Assembly: GCF_007997385.1 (NCBI RefSeq)
Contig: NZ_VOSC01000019.1
Location: 265,864-329,863, forward strand
Length of the DNA stretch: 64,000 bases
Direction: 5' to 3'
From: Seonamhaeicola algicola
Lineage (GTDB): Bacteria; Bacteroidota; Bacteroidia; Flavobacteriales; Flavobacteriaceae
Each line of letters starts with the position of its first letter. Position 1 is the first letter of the stretch. The notes under the pieces are model-generated. The model was not told the DNA's origin. It did no database searches and saw nothing but the letters and a program-made list of their open reading frames with translations. Of the stretch, positions 28,236 to 38,913 are shown in pieces. The translations under genes were made by a program, and so were the position numbers.

Positions 28236-28377
28236 CAATAATGCCAATGCCAATCTTCAGGTTATATCAAACGTTTATGTTAGATATAATTATTTTCACA
28301 CACTTGCAGAGGCAACAGTCCTTGGTAAAAGAGGTCAAAAACAAAAAGGTAGCGGGAGATTTTGCTACCTTTTTTTT
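28236..28377 (+). ncRNA. Probable DRT3 non-coding RNA with ACACAC template motif
   Basis: Directly after the second RT comes a structured stretch without coding potential. At 28262-28289 there is a hairpin (TTATATC/GATATAA, one mismatch, then AAC/GTT, loop GTTTAT). Next is an unpaired run with CACACAC at 28297-28303, then a small hairpin TTGC-AGAG-GCAA at 28304-28315. It ends in the intrinsic terminator at 28343-28377. In known DRT3 systems the ncRNA carries an ACACAC template copied by the first RT, as I recall. The 5' end is uncertain; a hairpin at 28212-28233 overlaps the RT stop and transcription may begin inside the RT gene. Confidence 0.65.
28343..28377 (+). terminator. Intrinsic terminator ending the RT cassette / ncRNA
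   Basis: Perfect stem AAAAAGGTAGC / GCTACCTTTTT, loop GGGAGATTTT, and a run of eight T. It is stronger than needed for a low-level operon, which fits an abundant RNA product. Confidence 0.85.
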
Positions 28378-28380
28378 ATA

Positions 28381-28680
28381 AAATGTTACCCCAATATACT
28401 TTAAAACCAAAGCCCTTAAATTTAAATCCTCAGGTTTTTTGTAAAAATTTCATAAACATCAGTAAAAATACAATTTACAGTTTCCACTGTTTATCCGTTT
28501 AAGGCATTAAATTTAACAGCAACTAGTCTGTGTAAAACACCATCATTACAAAACCTCAAACAATTTTAGGTTTTAATGTTTCAATATTAAATATATCTAT
28601 ATATACATAGTAAAACAATATTGCAACAAAGTTGCATTAATATCATGTTGATTATATTTGTTAAGTAAATAAAGATACCT
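28381..28680 (+). promoter_or_regulatory. Intergenic region with promoter and palindrome for the TrxR-like gene
   Basis: The first 240 bases show nothing recognisable. At the end, TTG (28632-28634), an 18-base spacer and TATATTTG (28653-28660) form a Bacteroidota promoter. The perfect 6-3-6 repeat TGCAACAAAGTTGCA at 28622-28636 overlaps the -33 element and is a likely operator. Confidence 0.6.
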
Positions 28681-29583
28681 ATGAAAAATATATATGATGT
28701 TATAATAATTGGCGGTAGTTATGCTGGTTTATCGGCAGCAATGGCTTTAGGGCGCTCATTAAGAAATGTATTAATTATAGATGCCGGAAAACCTTGTAAT
28801 CGTAACACGCCACACTCACAAAATTTTATTACGCAAGATGGCGAAAAGCCACATATTATTGCCGATAAAGCAAGAAAACAAGTATTAGCTTACAGTACTG
28901 TAAAACTAGTTTCAGATGTTGCTAAAAGTGGTGAAAAAACAGAACACGGTTTTAAAATTAGTACACAATCTGGCACCTATTACGAGGCTAAAAAACTTAT
29001 TATAGCCACAGGAATAAAAGATATTTTACCCAATATAAAAGGCTTTAAAGATACTTGGGCAAAGTCTGTTATACATTGCCCGTATTGCCATGGTTACGAA
29101 TTTAGAAATAAAAAAACGGCCATAATGTCTAATGGCGATAAGGCGTACCATATGATACCTTTAATACACAATTTAACAAAAAAATTTAGTGTAATAACAC
29201 AAGGAAAAGCGCATTTTACAGAAGAACAGCTAATGCATTTAAAACAACATAATATTCCTTTAATTGAAAAAGAAATATTAGAAATAGTACACGAAAATGG
29301 TGCAGTAAAACATGTAATTTACAACGACGGCACTACTGAAGCTTTTGATGCTATTTATGCGCAATTACCATTTGAACAACATACAAATATACCTAATGAA
29401 TTAGGTTGTGAACTCACAGAACAAGGTTACATACAAGTTGACGAGATGCAGAAAACAACGGTTCCTGGAATTTATGCGTGTGGTGATAATACCAATAGGT
29501 TAAGATCTGTAGCTAATGCTGTGTATTCTGGTAACCTTACTGGTGCTGTTTTAAATATGGAATTAGCACATGAAGCTTTTTAG
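28681..29583 (+). CDS. FAD/NAD(P)-dependent oxidoreductase, thioredoxin-reductase-like
   Basis: 300 residues. The FAD-binding start is YDVIIIGGSYAGLSAAMALG, the redox pair is IHCPYCHGYEF (Cys133, Cys136), and the second FAD motif is VPGIYACGDNT. The NAD(P)-binding middle domain lacks a clear GGGxSA motif (KKTAIMSNGDKAYH in its place), so it may use another electron donor or act as a low-activity or ferredoxin-type flavin reductase. It is flanked by oxidative-stress genes. A palindrome overlaps its promoter. Confidence 0.85.
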   Translation: MKNIYDVIIIGGSYAGLSAAMALGRSLRNVLIIDAGKPCNRNTPHSQNFITQDGEKPHIIADKARKQVLAYSTVKLVSDVAKSGEKTEHGFKISTQSGTYYEAKKLIIATGIKDILPNIKGFKDTWAKSVIHCPYCHGYEFRNKKTAIMSNGDKAYHMIPLIHNLTKKFSVITQGKAHFTEEQLMHLKQHNIPLIEKEILEIVHENGAVKHVIYNDGTTEAFDAIYAQLPFEQHTNIPNELGCELTEQGYIQVDEMQKTTVPGIYACGDNTNRLRSVANAVYSGNLTGAVLNMELAHEAF

Positions 29584-29625
29584 CTTAAAAACATGTAGTA
29601 TCTGCTAATTAAGTTATTGTTTAAT

Positions 29626-29668
29626 AAAAAAAAGGAATGGATTTATAATAAATACCATTCCTTTTTTA
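29626..29668. terminator. Bidirectional terminator, TrxR-like / katG
   Basis: Arms AAAAAAGGAATGG and CCATTCCTTTTTT with a 14-base loop lie between convergent genes. Confidence 0.85.
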
Positions 29669-29685
29669 TTGTGTGTTAATGTATT

Positions 29686-31872
<2,187 letters not shown>

Positions 31873-31910
31873 TTAATGTTGAAATGATTACTAAAAAATA
31901 CTGATTTTTA

Positions 31911-31929
31911 ATAAATCATCGTGATTTAT
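31911..31929. promoter_or_regulatory. Inverted repeat upstream of katG
   Basis: ATAAATCA-TCG-TGATTTAT is a perfect 8-3-8 repeat. It resembles the general layout of peroxide-responsive Fur/PerR or OxyR sites but matches neither consensus exactly. Confidence 0.45.
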
Positions 31930-32040
31930 AAAAGTTAAATTTATATTATAAAAACAACACAAATTGCTATAGCTAATTTCAAAAAATTATAACAATATCG
32001 AAATAAATGATAGTTTAAAACAAAAACTATAATTAAAAAC

Positions 32041-32068
32041 TATAAAAGCGCCAAAAGGCGCTTTTATA
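32041..32068 (-). terminator. Terminator after the fasciclin gene
   Basis: Arms TATAAAAGCGCC and GGCGCTTTTATA, loop AAAA; on the minus strand a short T-run follows. Confidence 0.7.
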
Positions 32069-32104
32069 AACTAACTTAAAAAAAGTTGCTTTAAGGGATG
32101 CTTC

Positions 32105-32683
32105 TTAAGATTTTGGTAATAAAACCGTGTCAATTACATGAATTACACCATTTGATTGGTTAACATCTGCAATTGTAACTTTAGCTGAGTTTCCGTTTTC
32201 ATCATTCACATACACATGGTTACCTTTTAACCATAATGTTATTGTACCACCGCTAACAGTTTTTACTTCGGCTTTTCCATTGTTGTCTTTAACAAGTTTT
32301 ATTACATCTTTAGCGTTCCACTTTCCTGCTACAACATGATAGGTAAGTATGGTTTGAAGCATTTTTTTGTTTTCTGGTTTTAATAAATTATCTACTGTTC
32401 CGTCAGGTAATTTGCTAAAAGCACTATTAGTTGGTGCAAAAACTGTAAAAGGGCCTTCTCCCATAAGTGTTTCTACCAAATCAGCTGCTTTTACAGCGGC
32501 TACTAATGTTGTATGATCTTTTGAATTTACAGCATTTTCAATTATATTTTTTGTTGGATACATAGCTGCACCACCAACCATTTTGGTTTTTGATGTTTTC
32601 ATACTTGATTGCGCTACTACTGATGTTGTTGCTAAAACTAAAGCTAGCATTAATGTTTTTGTAACTAAATTAAATCGTTTCAT
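32105..32683 (-). CDS. Secreted fasciclin (FAS1) domain protein
   Basis: 192 residues with a Sec signal peptide (LVTKTLMLALVLATTSVVAQ) and a single FAS1 domain. The domain shows NIIENAVNSKDHTTLVAAV, the GPFTVFAPTNSAFSKLP H1 motif, ILTYHVVAGKWNAKDV, and the closing NGVIHVIDTVLLP. Such proteins act in the periplasm or outside the cell in adhesion or matrix binding; the ligand is unknown. Monocistronic. Confidence 0.92.
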   Translation of the reverse strand: MKRFNLVTKTLMLALVLATTSVVAQSSMKTSKTKMVGGAAMYPTKNIIENAVNSKDHTTLVAAVKAADLVETLMGEGPFTVFAPTNSAFSKLPDGTVDNLLKPENKKMLQTILTYHVVAGKWNAKDVIKLVKDNNGKAEVKTVSGGTITLWLKGNHVYVNDENGNSAKVTIADVNQSNGVIHVIDTVLLPKS

Positions 32684-32828
32684 ATTTTTATTTTTTTTAT
32701 GATTTACACTATTAACGATATTTTTAAACCAGCGGTTTTAAAAAAATTTAATTTTAACATCCATTAACACTATTTTAGCAATGCTCACACTTATAATCAT
32801 TACTTTTATAAAAAATTAAATAAACATT

Positions 32829-33329
32829 ATGGCAACAGTAACATTAAAAGGAAACCCTATAAACACATCGGGCAGCTTACCAAAAGTTGGAGACAAAGCA
32901 CCTGATTTTACATTAACAGCAACCGATTTATCTTCAAAAAGCTTAAAAGATTTTGCTGGTAGCCGCGTGGTTTTAAATATTTTTCCGAGTGTAGATACCG
33001 GTACATGTGCACAATCTGTTAGACAATTTAACACTGAAGCTAGCGAACTTGAAAATACAAAAGTACTTTGTATATCGCGCGATTTACCGTTTGCACAAGA
33101 CCGTTTTTGTGGTGCCGAAGGTTTAAACAACGTGGTTAACTTATCTGATTTTAAAACTGGTAAATTTGGTGAAAATTATGGTGTAAACTTTGTTGATGGA
33201 CCGCTTGAAGGTTTACTATCTAGAAGCGTAGTAGTTATTAACGAAAATGGCGAGGTTTTATACACCGAACAAGTAGCCGAAACCGTTGATGAACCTAACT
33301 ACAAAGCAGCGTTAGAAGTTTTATACTAA
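32829..33329 (+). CDS. tpx: Thiol peroxidase (atypical 2-Cys peroxiredoxin)
   Basis: 166 residues. Peroxidatic Cys60 is in PSVDTGTCAQSVRQF and resolving Cys94 in PFAQDRFCGAEG, the spacing of Tpx. VGDKAPDFTLTATDL is the family start. It reduces lipid and hydrogen peroxides using thioredoxin. The kinase gene follows after eight bases. Confidence 0.96.
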   Translation: MATVTLKGNPINTSGSLPKVGDKAPDFTLTATDLSSKSLKDFAGSRVVLNIFPSVDTGTCAQSVRQFNTEASELENTKVLCISRDLPFAQDRFCGAEGLNNVVNLSDFKTGKFGENYGVNFVDGPLEGLLSRSVVVINENGEVLYTEQVAETVDEPNYKAALEVLY

Positions 33330-33337
33330 AACAGTAT

Positions 33338-33706
33338 ATGCAAAAAAAAGAATCCTTCTTAGTAAACCGGCTTAAAAGTATTGGTTACGCATTTAAAGGT
33401 GCTTTATATCTTATAAAAACCGAAGCAAGCATTAAAATACAAGTTTGCATTACCTTAATGGTTACTATAGCAGGATTCTTTTTTAATATTTCTGCTACTG
33501 AGTGGGCGTTACAGTGTTTTGCCATTGCACTTGTTATGGCTACTGAAGGTGTTAATACTGCCATTGAAGCCGTTGCCGATTTTATTCACCCAGAACACCA
33601 TCAAAAAATTGGCATTATTAAAGATGTTGCAGCTGGTGCCGTTTTTATAGCGGCTTTTTTTGCAACTATAATAGGTGGCATTATCTATCTTCCTAAAATT
33701 TTATAA
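33338..33706 (+). CDS. dgkA: Diacylglycerol/undecaprenol kinase family protein
   Basis: 122 residues with three membrane helices. The active-site segments are FKGALYLIKTEASIKIQ, ATEGVNTAIEAVADFI and GIIKDVAAGAVFIAA, as in DgkA-type integral kinases. In many bacteria of this type the substrate is undecaprenol rather than diacylglycerol. It acts at the inner membrane in lipid-carrier recycling. Probably co-transcribed with tpx. Confidence 0.9.
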   Translation: MQKKESFLVNRLKSIGYAFKGALYLIKTEASIKIQVCITLMVTIAGFFFNISATEWALQCFAIALVMATEGVNTAIEAVADFIHPEHHQKIGIIKDVAAGAVFIAAFFATIIGGIIYLPKIL

Positions 33707-33777
33707 CCTAACTTGCATTACATTAATTGAGGCTGTGCAATTTTTCAAAATAAAGTTTCGTTAATGTTAGTAATTTG

Positions 33778-33785
33778 TATTTTTG
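33778..33785 (+). promoter_or_regulatory. Bacteroidota -7 box for ftsK
   Basis: TATTTTTG matches TAnnTTTG, 48 bases before the ftsK ATG; the -33 element is unclear. Confidence 0.35.
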
Positions 33786-33833
33786 TCACATCGTTTTAAT
33801 TTCGATGCAAACATTTTCACACGTTAACCGTTA

Positions 33834-36239
33834 ATGGCTAAGAAAAAAACCAATACCAAAAAAACATCAAGTAAAAAAAAACTTAAAGCTCCAAGTTTAA
33901 AACTATCAAGCCAACAAAAACTAATATTTGGTAGTTTTTTAGTTATACTTGGCGTGGTTTTATGCGTTGCATTTGTATCATACTTTTTTACGGGTATTGA
34001 AGACCAAAGTACCTTAACCAACTTTACTTCTAGAGAAGTAAAAGCACAAAATTGGTTAAGTAAAACTGGTGCATGGTTAAGTCATTTTTTTATACATAAT
34101 GGTTTTGGTGTTTCAGCTTTTATATTTGCGGGTCTTTTCTTTTTATCGGGTGTTTATGTTTTAATGAATTTACCCAAAACACGCTTAAGAAAACATTGGT
34201 TTTGGGGCATATTAATAGCCATTTGGATAGCTATATTTTTTGGTTTTTTTGCCCATAAAAATGATATGCTTGGTGGCACTATTGGTTTTGAAATTAACAG
34301 CTTTTTGCAAGATTACATTGGTAAAATAGGCACATCACTCCTACTATTACTAGGTTTAATAACCTATTTAGCCATTAGGTTTAAAGTAACGTTTGAAGGT
34401 ATAGTTAACGCCTTTAAATCGGCTAAAAAAGAAGTAACCGATGAGTTATCAAAAACAAAAGAAGATGTTATAATTGCTGTTGATAATAATTTATCAGAAG
34501 AAGCCGAAGCAATAAAATCTGCTTTTGAAGTTTCTTTAGATGATAATAAAGAAACAACACCCAAAACATCTTCAACCAAAGAACCAATTGTAAAAGTTGA
34601 AGTTACACCAACGGTAACTGAAGATGAAGATGTTGAAGAAGAAGACACTAATTTAGAAATAAAAGTTGAGCAAATTGCCGAAGAACAATCTGAAACCGAT
34701 AATTTATCAAACAAATTGGTTGAAGATTTTGGTGAATTCGATCCTACTTTAGAGTTAAGCAAATACCAATTTCCGCATTTAGAGCTTCTTAAGAAATATG
34801 ATACTGAAGGTATTACTATTAACCAAGAAGAATTAGAAGAAAACAAAAACAAAATTGTTGAAACCCTTAACAATTACAAAATTGGTATAGCTAGTATAAA
34901 AGCTACCATTGGGCCAACTGTTACACTATATGAAATTGTACCAGAAGCTGGTATTCGTATTTCAAAAATTAAAAATCTTGAAGACGATATTGCACTGTCA
35001 TTATCTGCTTTAGGTATTCGTATTATTGCGCCAATTCCAGGAAAAGGTACCATTGGTATTGAGGTGCCAAATAAAAACGCCACTATAGTATCAATGCGTT
35101 CTGTAATTGCTTCAAAAAAGTTCCAATCCTCTGAAATGCAATTGCCTATAGCTTTAGGTAAAACTATTAGTAATGAAACCTTTGTAGTAGATTTAGCTAA
35201 AATGCCACACATGCTTATGGCCGGTGCCACAGGCCAAGGTAAATCGGTTGGTTTAAACGCTGTTTTAACATCATTACTTTACAAAAAACATCCAGCTGAA
35301 GTAAAATTTGTGCTAGTAGACCCTAAAAAGGTAGAGCTTACTTTATTTAATAAAATTGAACGTCATTATTTAGCAAAATTACCTGATAGCGAAGATGCTA
35401 TTATTACAGATAACACAAAGGTTATAAATACTTTAAACTCACTTTGTATAGAAATGGACAACCGCTATGAGTTGTTAAAAAATGCCATGTGCCGTAACAT
35501 TGCCGAATACAACCGTAAGTTTAAAGACCGTAAACTAAACCCAAATGACGGGCATCAATTTTTACCATACATTGTTTTAGTTGTTGATGAGTTTGCAGAT
35601 TTAATTATGACTGCCGGAAAAGAGGTTGAAACCCCTATTGCACGTTTAGCACAATTAGCACGTGCCATTGGTATACATTTAATTATTGCAACGCAACGTC
35701 CATCCGTAAACGTAATTACAGGTATTATTAAAGCTAATTTCCCTGCTAGAATTGCTTTTAGGGTAACATCAAAAATAGATTCGCGTACCATTTTAGATGG
35801 CGCTGGTGCAGACCAATTAATTGGTAGAGGAGATATGCTTTACACACAAGGTAATGATATGATACGCATACAATGTGCGTTTGTTGATACACCCGAAGTT
35901 GAAAAAATAACCGATTTTATTGGTGCCCAAAAAGCATATCCTGATGCGTATTTATTACCAGAATATGTTGGTGAAGAAAGTGGCACAAGTATTGATATAG
36001 ATATTGCAGATAGAGATAAATTATTTAAAGATGCTGCCATAGTTATTGTAACAGCACAACAAGGATCGGCCTCTTTATTACAACGAAAATTAAAATTAGG
36101 ATATAACAGAGCAGGCAGATTAATTGATCAGTTAGAAGCTGCTGGTATTGTTGGCCCCTTTGAAGGCAGTAAAGCAAGACAAGTTTTAATACCAGATTTA
36201 ATAGCACTAGATCAGCATCTTGAAAACGAAATCCAGTAA
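33834..36239 (+). CDS. ftsK: DNA translocase FtsK
   Basis: 801 residues. Four N-terminal membrane helices lie at about 30-185, then a short acidic linker (about 200-310). The RecA-like motor has Walker A GATGQGKS (464-471) and Walker B IVLVVDEFADLI, and the C-terminal gamma winged helix (GSASLLQRKLKLGYNRAGRLIDQLEAAG) reads polar DNA motifs. It anchors at the division septum and pumps chromosome termini. The linker is far shorter than in E. coli, as usual in Bacteroidota. It leads an operon with the LolA-like, LptF/G and RibB genes. Confidence 0.97.
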   Translation: MAKKKTNTKKTSSKKKLKAPSLKLSSQQKLIFGSFLVILGVVLCVAFVSYFFTGIEDQSTLTNFTSREVKAQNWLSKTGAWLSHFFIHNGFGVSAFIFAGLFFLSGVYVLMNLPKTRLRKHWFWGILIAIWIAIFFGFFAHKNDMLGGTIGFEINSFLQDYIGKIGTSLLLLLGLITYLAIRFKVTFEGIVNAFKSAKKEVTDELSKTKEDVIIAVDNNLSEEAEAIKSAFEVSLDDNKETTPKTSSTKEPIVKVEVTPTVTEDEDVEEEDTNLEIKVEQIAEEQSETDNLSNKLVEDFGEFDPTLELSKYQFPHLELLKKYDTEGITINQEELEENKNKIVETLNNYKIGIASIKATIGPTVTLYEIVPEAGIRISKIKNLEDDIALSLSALGIRIIAPIPGKGTIGIEVPNKNATIVSMRSVIASKKFQSSEMQLPIALGKTISNETFVVDLAKMPHMLMAGATGQGKSVGLNAVLTSLLYKKHPAEVKFVLVDPKKVELTLFNKIERHYLAKLPDSEDAIITDNTKVINTLNSLCIEMDNRYELLKNAMCRNIAEYNRKFKDRKLNPNDGHQFLPYIVLVVDEFADLIMTAGKEVETPIARLAQLARAIGIHLIIATQRPSVNVITGIIKANFPARIAFRVTSKIDSRTILDGAGADQLIGRGDMLYTQGNDMIRIQCAFVDTPEVEKITDFIGAQKAYPDAYLLPEYVGEESGTSIDIDIADRDKLFKDAAIVIVTAQQGSASLLQRKLKLGYNRAGRLIDQLEAAGIVGPFEGSKARQVLIPDLIALDQHLENEIQ

Positions 36240-36252
36240 AAAAACATTAAAA

Positions 36253-36909
36253 ATGAATTTTATAAACACAAATATGAAACTTATAGCTACTTGTTTAGTG
36301 CTACTATTATCAGCAAACGTTTTTTCACAAAACAAAGGCAAAGCCTTGTTAGATGACGTATCAAAGAAAGTTAAAAGCTATGATAATATTTCAATAGAAT
36401 TTAAATATACACTTGAAAACATTTCAGAAAACATCAAACAAGAAACACGAGGCGATGTTGTTTTACAAGGCGAAAAATACAAATTGAATATTCTTGGAAT
36501 TACCCGTTTGTTTGATGGATCAAAATTATACTCCATTAGTCCTGAAGATGAAGAAGTTACCATTTCAACAGGTGGCGAAGATGAAGAAGACGCCATAACA
36601 CCAAGCAAAATGCTATCATTTTATGAAGATGGTTACACCTACAAATTAGATATTCAGCAAAATATAAAAGGCCGAAAAATTCAGTATGTAAAACTTACTC
36701 CTATAGATTCAAATTCTGAACTTAAAAGCATATTATTAGGTGTTGATGCGCAAACAAAACACATATACAACCTAATTCAAACAGGAAAAAACGGTGCAAA
36801 AACTACTTTAACTGTAATTTCTTTTAAAACAAATGAGCCTATATCAAAAACCTTATTTACCTTTGATGCCAATAAATATCAAGATTATTACATCAATAAA
36901 CTAGATTAG
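36253..36909 (+). CDS. lolA: LolA-like outer-membrane lipoprotein carrier
   Basis: 218 residues from ATG 36253; the ATG at 36274 gives a cleaner signal peptide (MKLIATCLVLLLSANVFSQ) and may be the true start. The mature part has ISIEFKYTLENI, RGDVVLQGEKYKLNI and DGSKLYSISPEDEEV, the antiparallel sheet pattern of LolA. It shuttles lipoproteins through the periplasm. It follows ftsK by 13 bases; the frame is open further back into ftsK but without reason to start there. Confidence 0.88.
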   Translation: MNFINTNMKLIATCLVLLLSANVFSQNKGKALLDDVSKKVKSYDNISIEFKYTLENISENIKQETRGDVVLQGEKYKLNILGITRLFDGSKLYSISPEDEEVTISTGGEDEEDAITPSKMLSFYEDGYTYKLDIQQNIKGRKIQYVKLTPIDSNSELKSILLGVDAQTKHIYNLIQTGKNGAKTTLTVISFKTNEPISKTLFTFDANKYQDYYINKLD

Positions 36910-36917
36910 GTTTTACC

Positions 36918-38897
36918 TTGAAAATACTAGACCGTTACATATTAACATCGTACCTCAAAACTTTTATCAGCGTGTTTTTAATACTCATGCTGATATTTAT
37001 TTTACAAACCATTTGGCTGTATATTAGAGAGTTATCTGGCAAAGATTTAGACCTCATAATTGTTGGTAAATTTTTAATTTACTTTATGCCAAAGTTAATA
37101 CCGCTGGTATTACCACTAACCATTTTGCTAGCATCTATAATGGTATTTGGTAACTTTGCAGAAAACTATGAATTTGCCGCTATGAAATCTACAGGTATTT
37201 CATTACAGCGCGCCATGTCTGGTTTAAGTGTTTTTATAGTAATACTAGCAACCACAACATTTTTCTTTTCAAATAATGTTATTCCATGGGCAGAGTTAAA
37301 ATCTTATAATTTAAGACGAAACATAGCCAAACTAAAGCCAGCCATGGTAATTGCCGAAGGCCAGTTTAACGAAATAATGAATTATAACATTAAAGTTGAA
37401 AACAAAAGTGGTGATAGAGGTCAATATTTAGAAGATGTTATTATACATATTAAAGGTAACGATGGCCAAAAAAATGCCACAACCATAAAATCTGAAACCG
37501 GTGAATTAGCAAGTTCCGAAGATTCAAACGTTTTAAAACTTATACTTTATAACGGAAATTATTATACAGATATAAATCCGTCAAAACCTGAAGACCGCAG
37601 TAAAAAACCATTTGCAAAAAGTACTTTTGAAAAATATATAATTAACATTGATTTGTCAAACTTAAATGATGTTGATTTAGATGAAGAATCGCAAACTGAT
37701 AAGTACAGTATGCTTACTGTTAGAGGCCTAAATAAAGCCATTGATTCTTTAGAAAAACGAAAAGATGAAGATATTTTAGCCTTATCAAAAACACTCATGC
37801 AGCGCTCATCAGTAAGTAGGCCTGTTAGAGTAAAAAAAGACAAAGACAAAATAGAAACCATTGAAAAAGATTCTCTTTTCTCTGGTAATATTTTAGACCT
37901 TTTTAATACACGAAAAAAAATAGAACTTATTGATGCTGCAAACAGAGCCATTGTTAGCGCAAAACAAATTGTGGCATCAAAAAAATCAACTCAAAAAAAA
38001 TCAAATGAGTGGTTATACAGGCACTACATTTCATTACATGAAAAATTTGCTTTAGGCTTTGCTTGTATTATTCTATTTTTTGTGGGTGCACCTCTTGGTG
38101 CTTTAATTAGAAAAGGAGGTATTGGCTTACCTATGGTTATTGCTATACTACTGTTTTTAACCTACCACTTTATAGGTATTTTTGCTACCAATAGTGCAAA
38201 AAAAGGAGGCTTTAACCCAATACTTGCTAGTTGGTTTTCTACACTTGTTATGCTACCTTTAAGTATATTTTTAACAAGACGCGCCACTGCCGATAGAAAC
38301 TTATTTGAATTTGGTAGTATTACTGAGCCACTTCGTAAAATATTCAAAATAAAAGAAAAAGATAGTGTTGATTATAAGTTTTTAAACAACTTAACCAATA
38401 ATGAACTTTATAATATAATTGCCAATTATGAAACACTTGGGCATGAAGAAAATGTACGTTTTGAAGCCATAAAACTATTAAAAAACAGAGACGTTGATAA
38501 CACTACTCTTACTGAAAAAGTACATTTAAACGCACGTTATACAACTGCCGAAACTACTTCAAAAAATTATAAAGACCACGCCAAATTTGCTATATGGCTT
38601 TTTGGTGTTGGTGCTGCACTTTTAATATTACATTTTATATTTAAAAACAATAAACTACCACATTTAGCCTCAGCATCTATACAATTAAGTATTGTATCGT
38701 TTATACTATATGTTGTTTATTACATAAAATCACTGTTAAACTTAAAACAGTTTTACAAATTAATAAATAAGACTAAAAAAATGCCAAACGGTATTCTTTT
38801 ATTACTAGGCTTCCCTTTTTACATGATTACGTATCCTTTTTTAAATGTAAAAATTAAGGAAGACTTAAGGATTTATTGTTTAGAATCTTTAAAATAA
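36918..38897 (+). CDS. LptF/LptG-family permease (LPS export)
   Basis: 659 residues from a TTG start, which keeps the conserved beginning KILDRYILTSYLKTF. Three N-terminal helices, a large periplasmic beta-jellyroll (about 140-350) and three more helices (about 370-460) form the YjgP/YjgQ fold. A further 190-residue part with extra helices follows, an extension seen in Bacteroidota homologues. With LptB and LptC it extracts LPS from the inner membrane. Eight bases separate it from lolA. Confidence 0.9.
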   Translation: MKILDRYILTSYLKTFISVFLILMLIFILQTIWLYIRELSGKDLDLIIVGKFLIYFMPKLIPLVLPLTILLASIMVFGNFAENYEFAAMKSTGISLQRAMSGLSVFIVILATTTFFFSNNVIPWAELKSYNLRRNIAKLKPAMVIAEGQFNEIMNYNIKVENKSGDRGQYLEDVIIHIKGNDGQKNATTIKSETGELASSEDSNVLKLILYNGNYYTDINPSKPEDRSKKPFAKSTFEKYIINIDLSNLNDVDLDEESQTDKYSMLTVRGLNKAIDSLEKRKDEDILALSKTLMQRSSVSRPVRVKKDKDKIETIEKDSLFSGNILDLFNTRKKIELIDAANRAIVSAKQIVASKKSTQKKSNEWLYRHYISLHEKFALGFACIILFFVGAPLGALIRKGGIGLPMVIAILLFLTYHFIGIFATNSAKKGGFNPILASWFSTLVMLPLSIFLTRRATADRNLFEFGSITEPLRKIFKIKEKDSVDYKFLNNLTNNELYNIIANYETLGHEENVRFEAIKLLKNRDVDNTTLTEKVHLNARYTTAETTSKNYKDHAKFAIWLFGVGAALLILHFIFKNNKLPHLASASIQLSIVSFILYVVYYIKSLLNLKQFYKLINKTKKMPNGILLLLGFPFYMITYPFLNVKIKEDLRIYCLESLK

Positions 38898-38901
38898 GCA
38901 A

Positions 38902-38909
38902 TATCTTTG
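38902..38909 (+). promoter_or_regulatory. Bacteroidota -7 box for ribB
   Basis: TATCTTTG matches TAnnTTTG four bases before the first possible ATG (38914). It may fire an internal promoter and would then favour the ATG at 38929. Confidence 0.4.
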
Positions 38910-38913
38910 CTAA

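Noticed and set aside
34364-35230. Serine-rich minus-strand frames inside ftsK
   Set aside because: They are the complement of the acidic ftsK linker and motor region, not separate genes.
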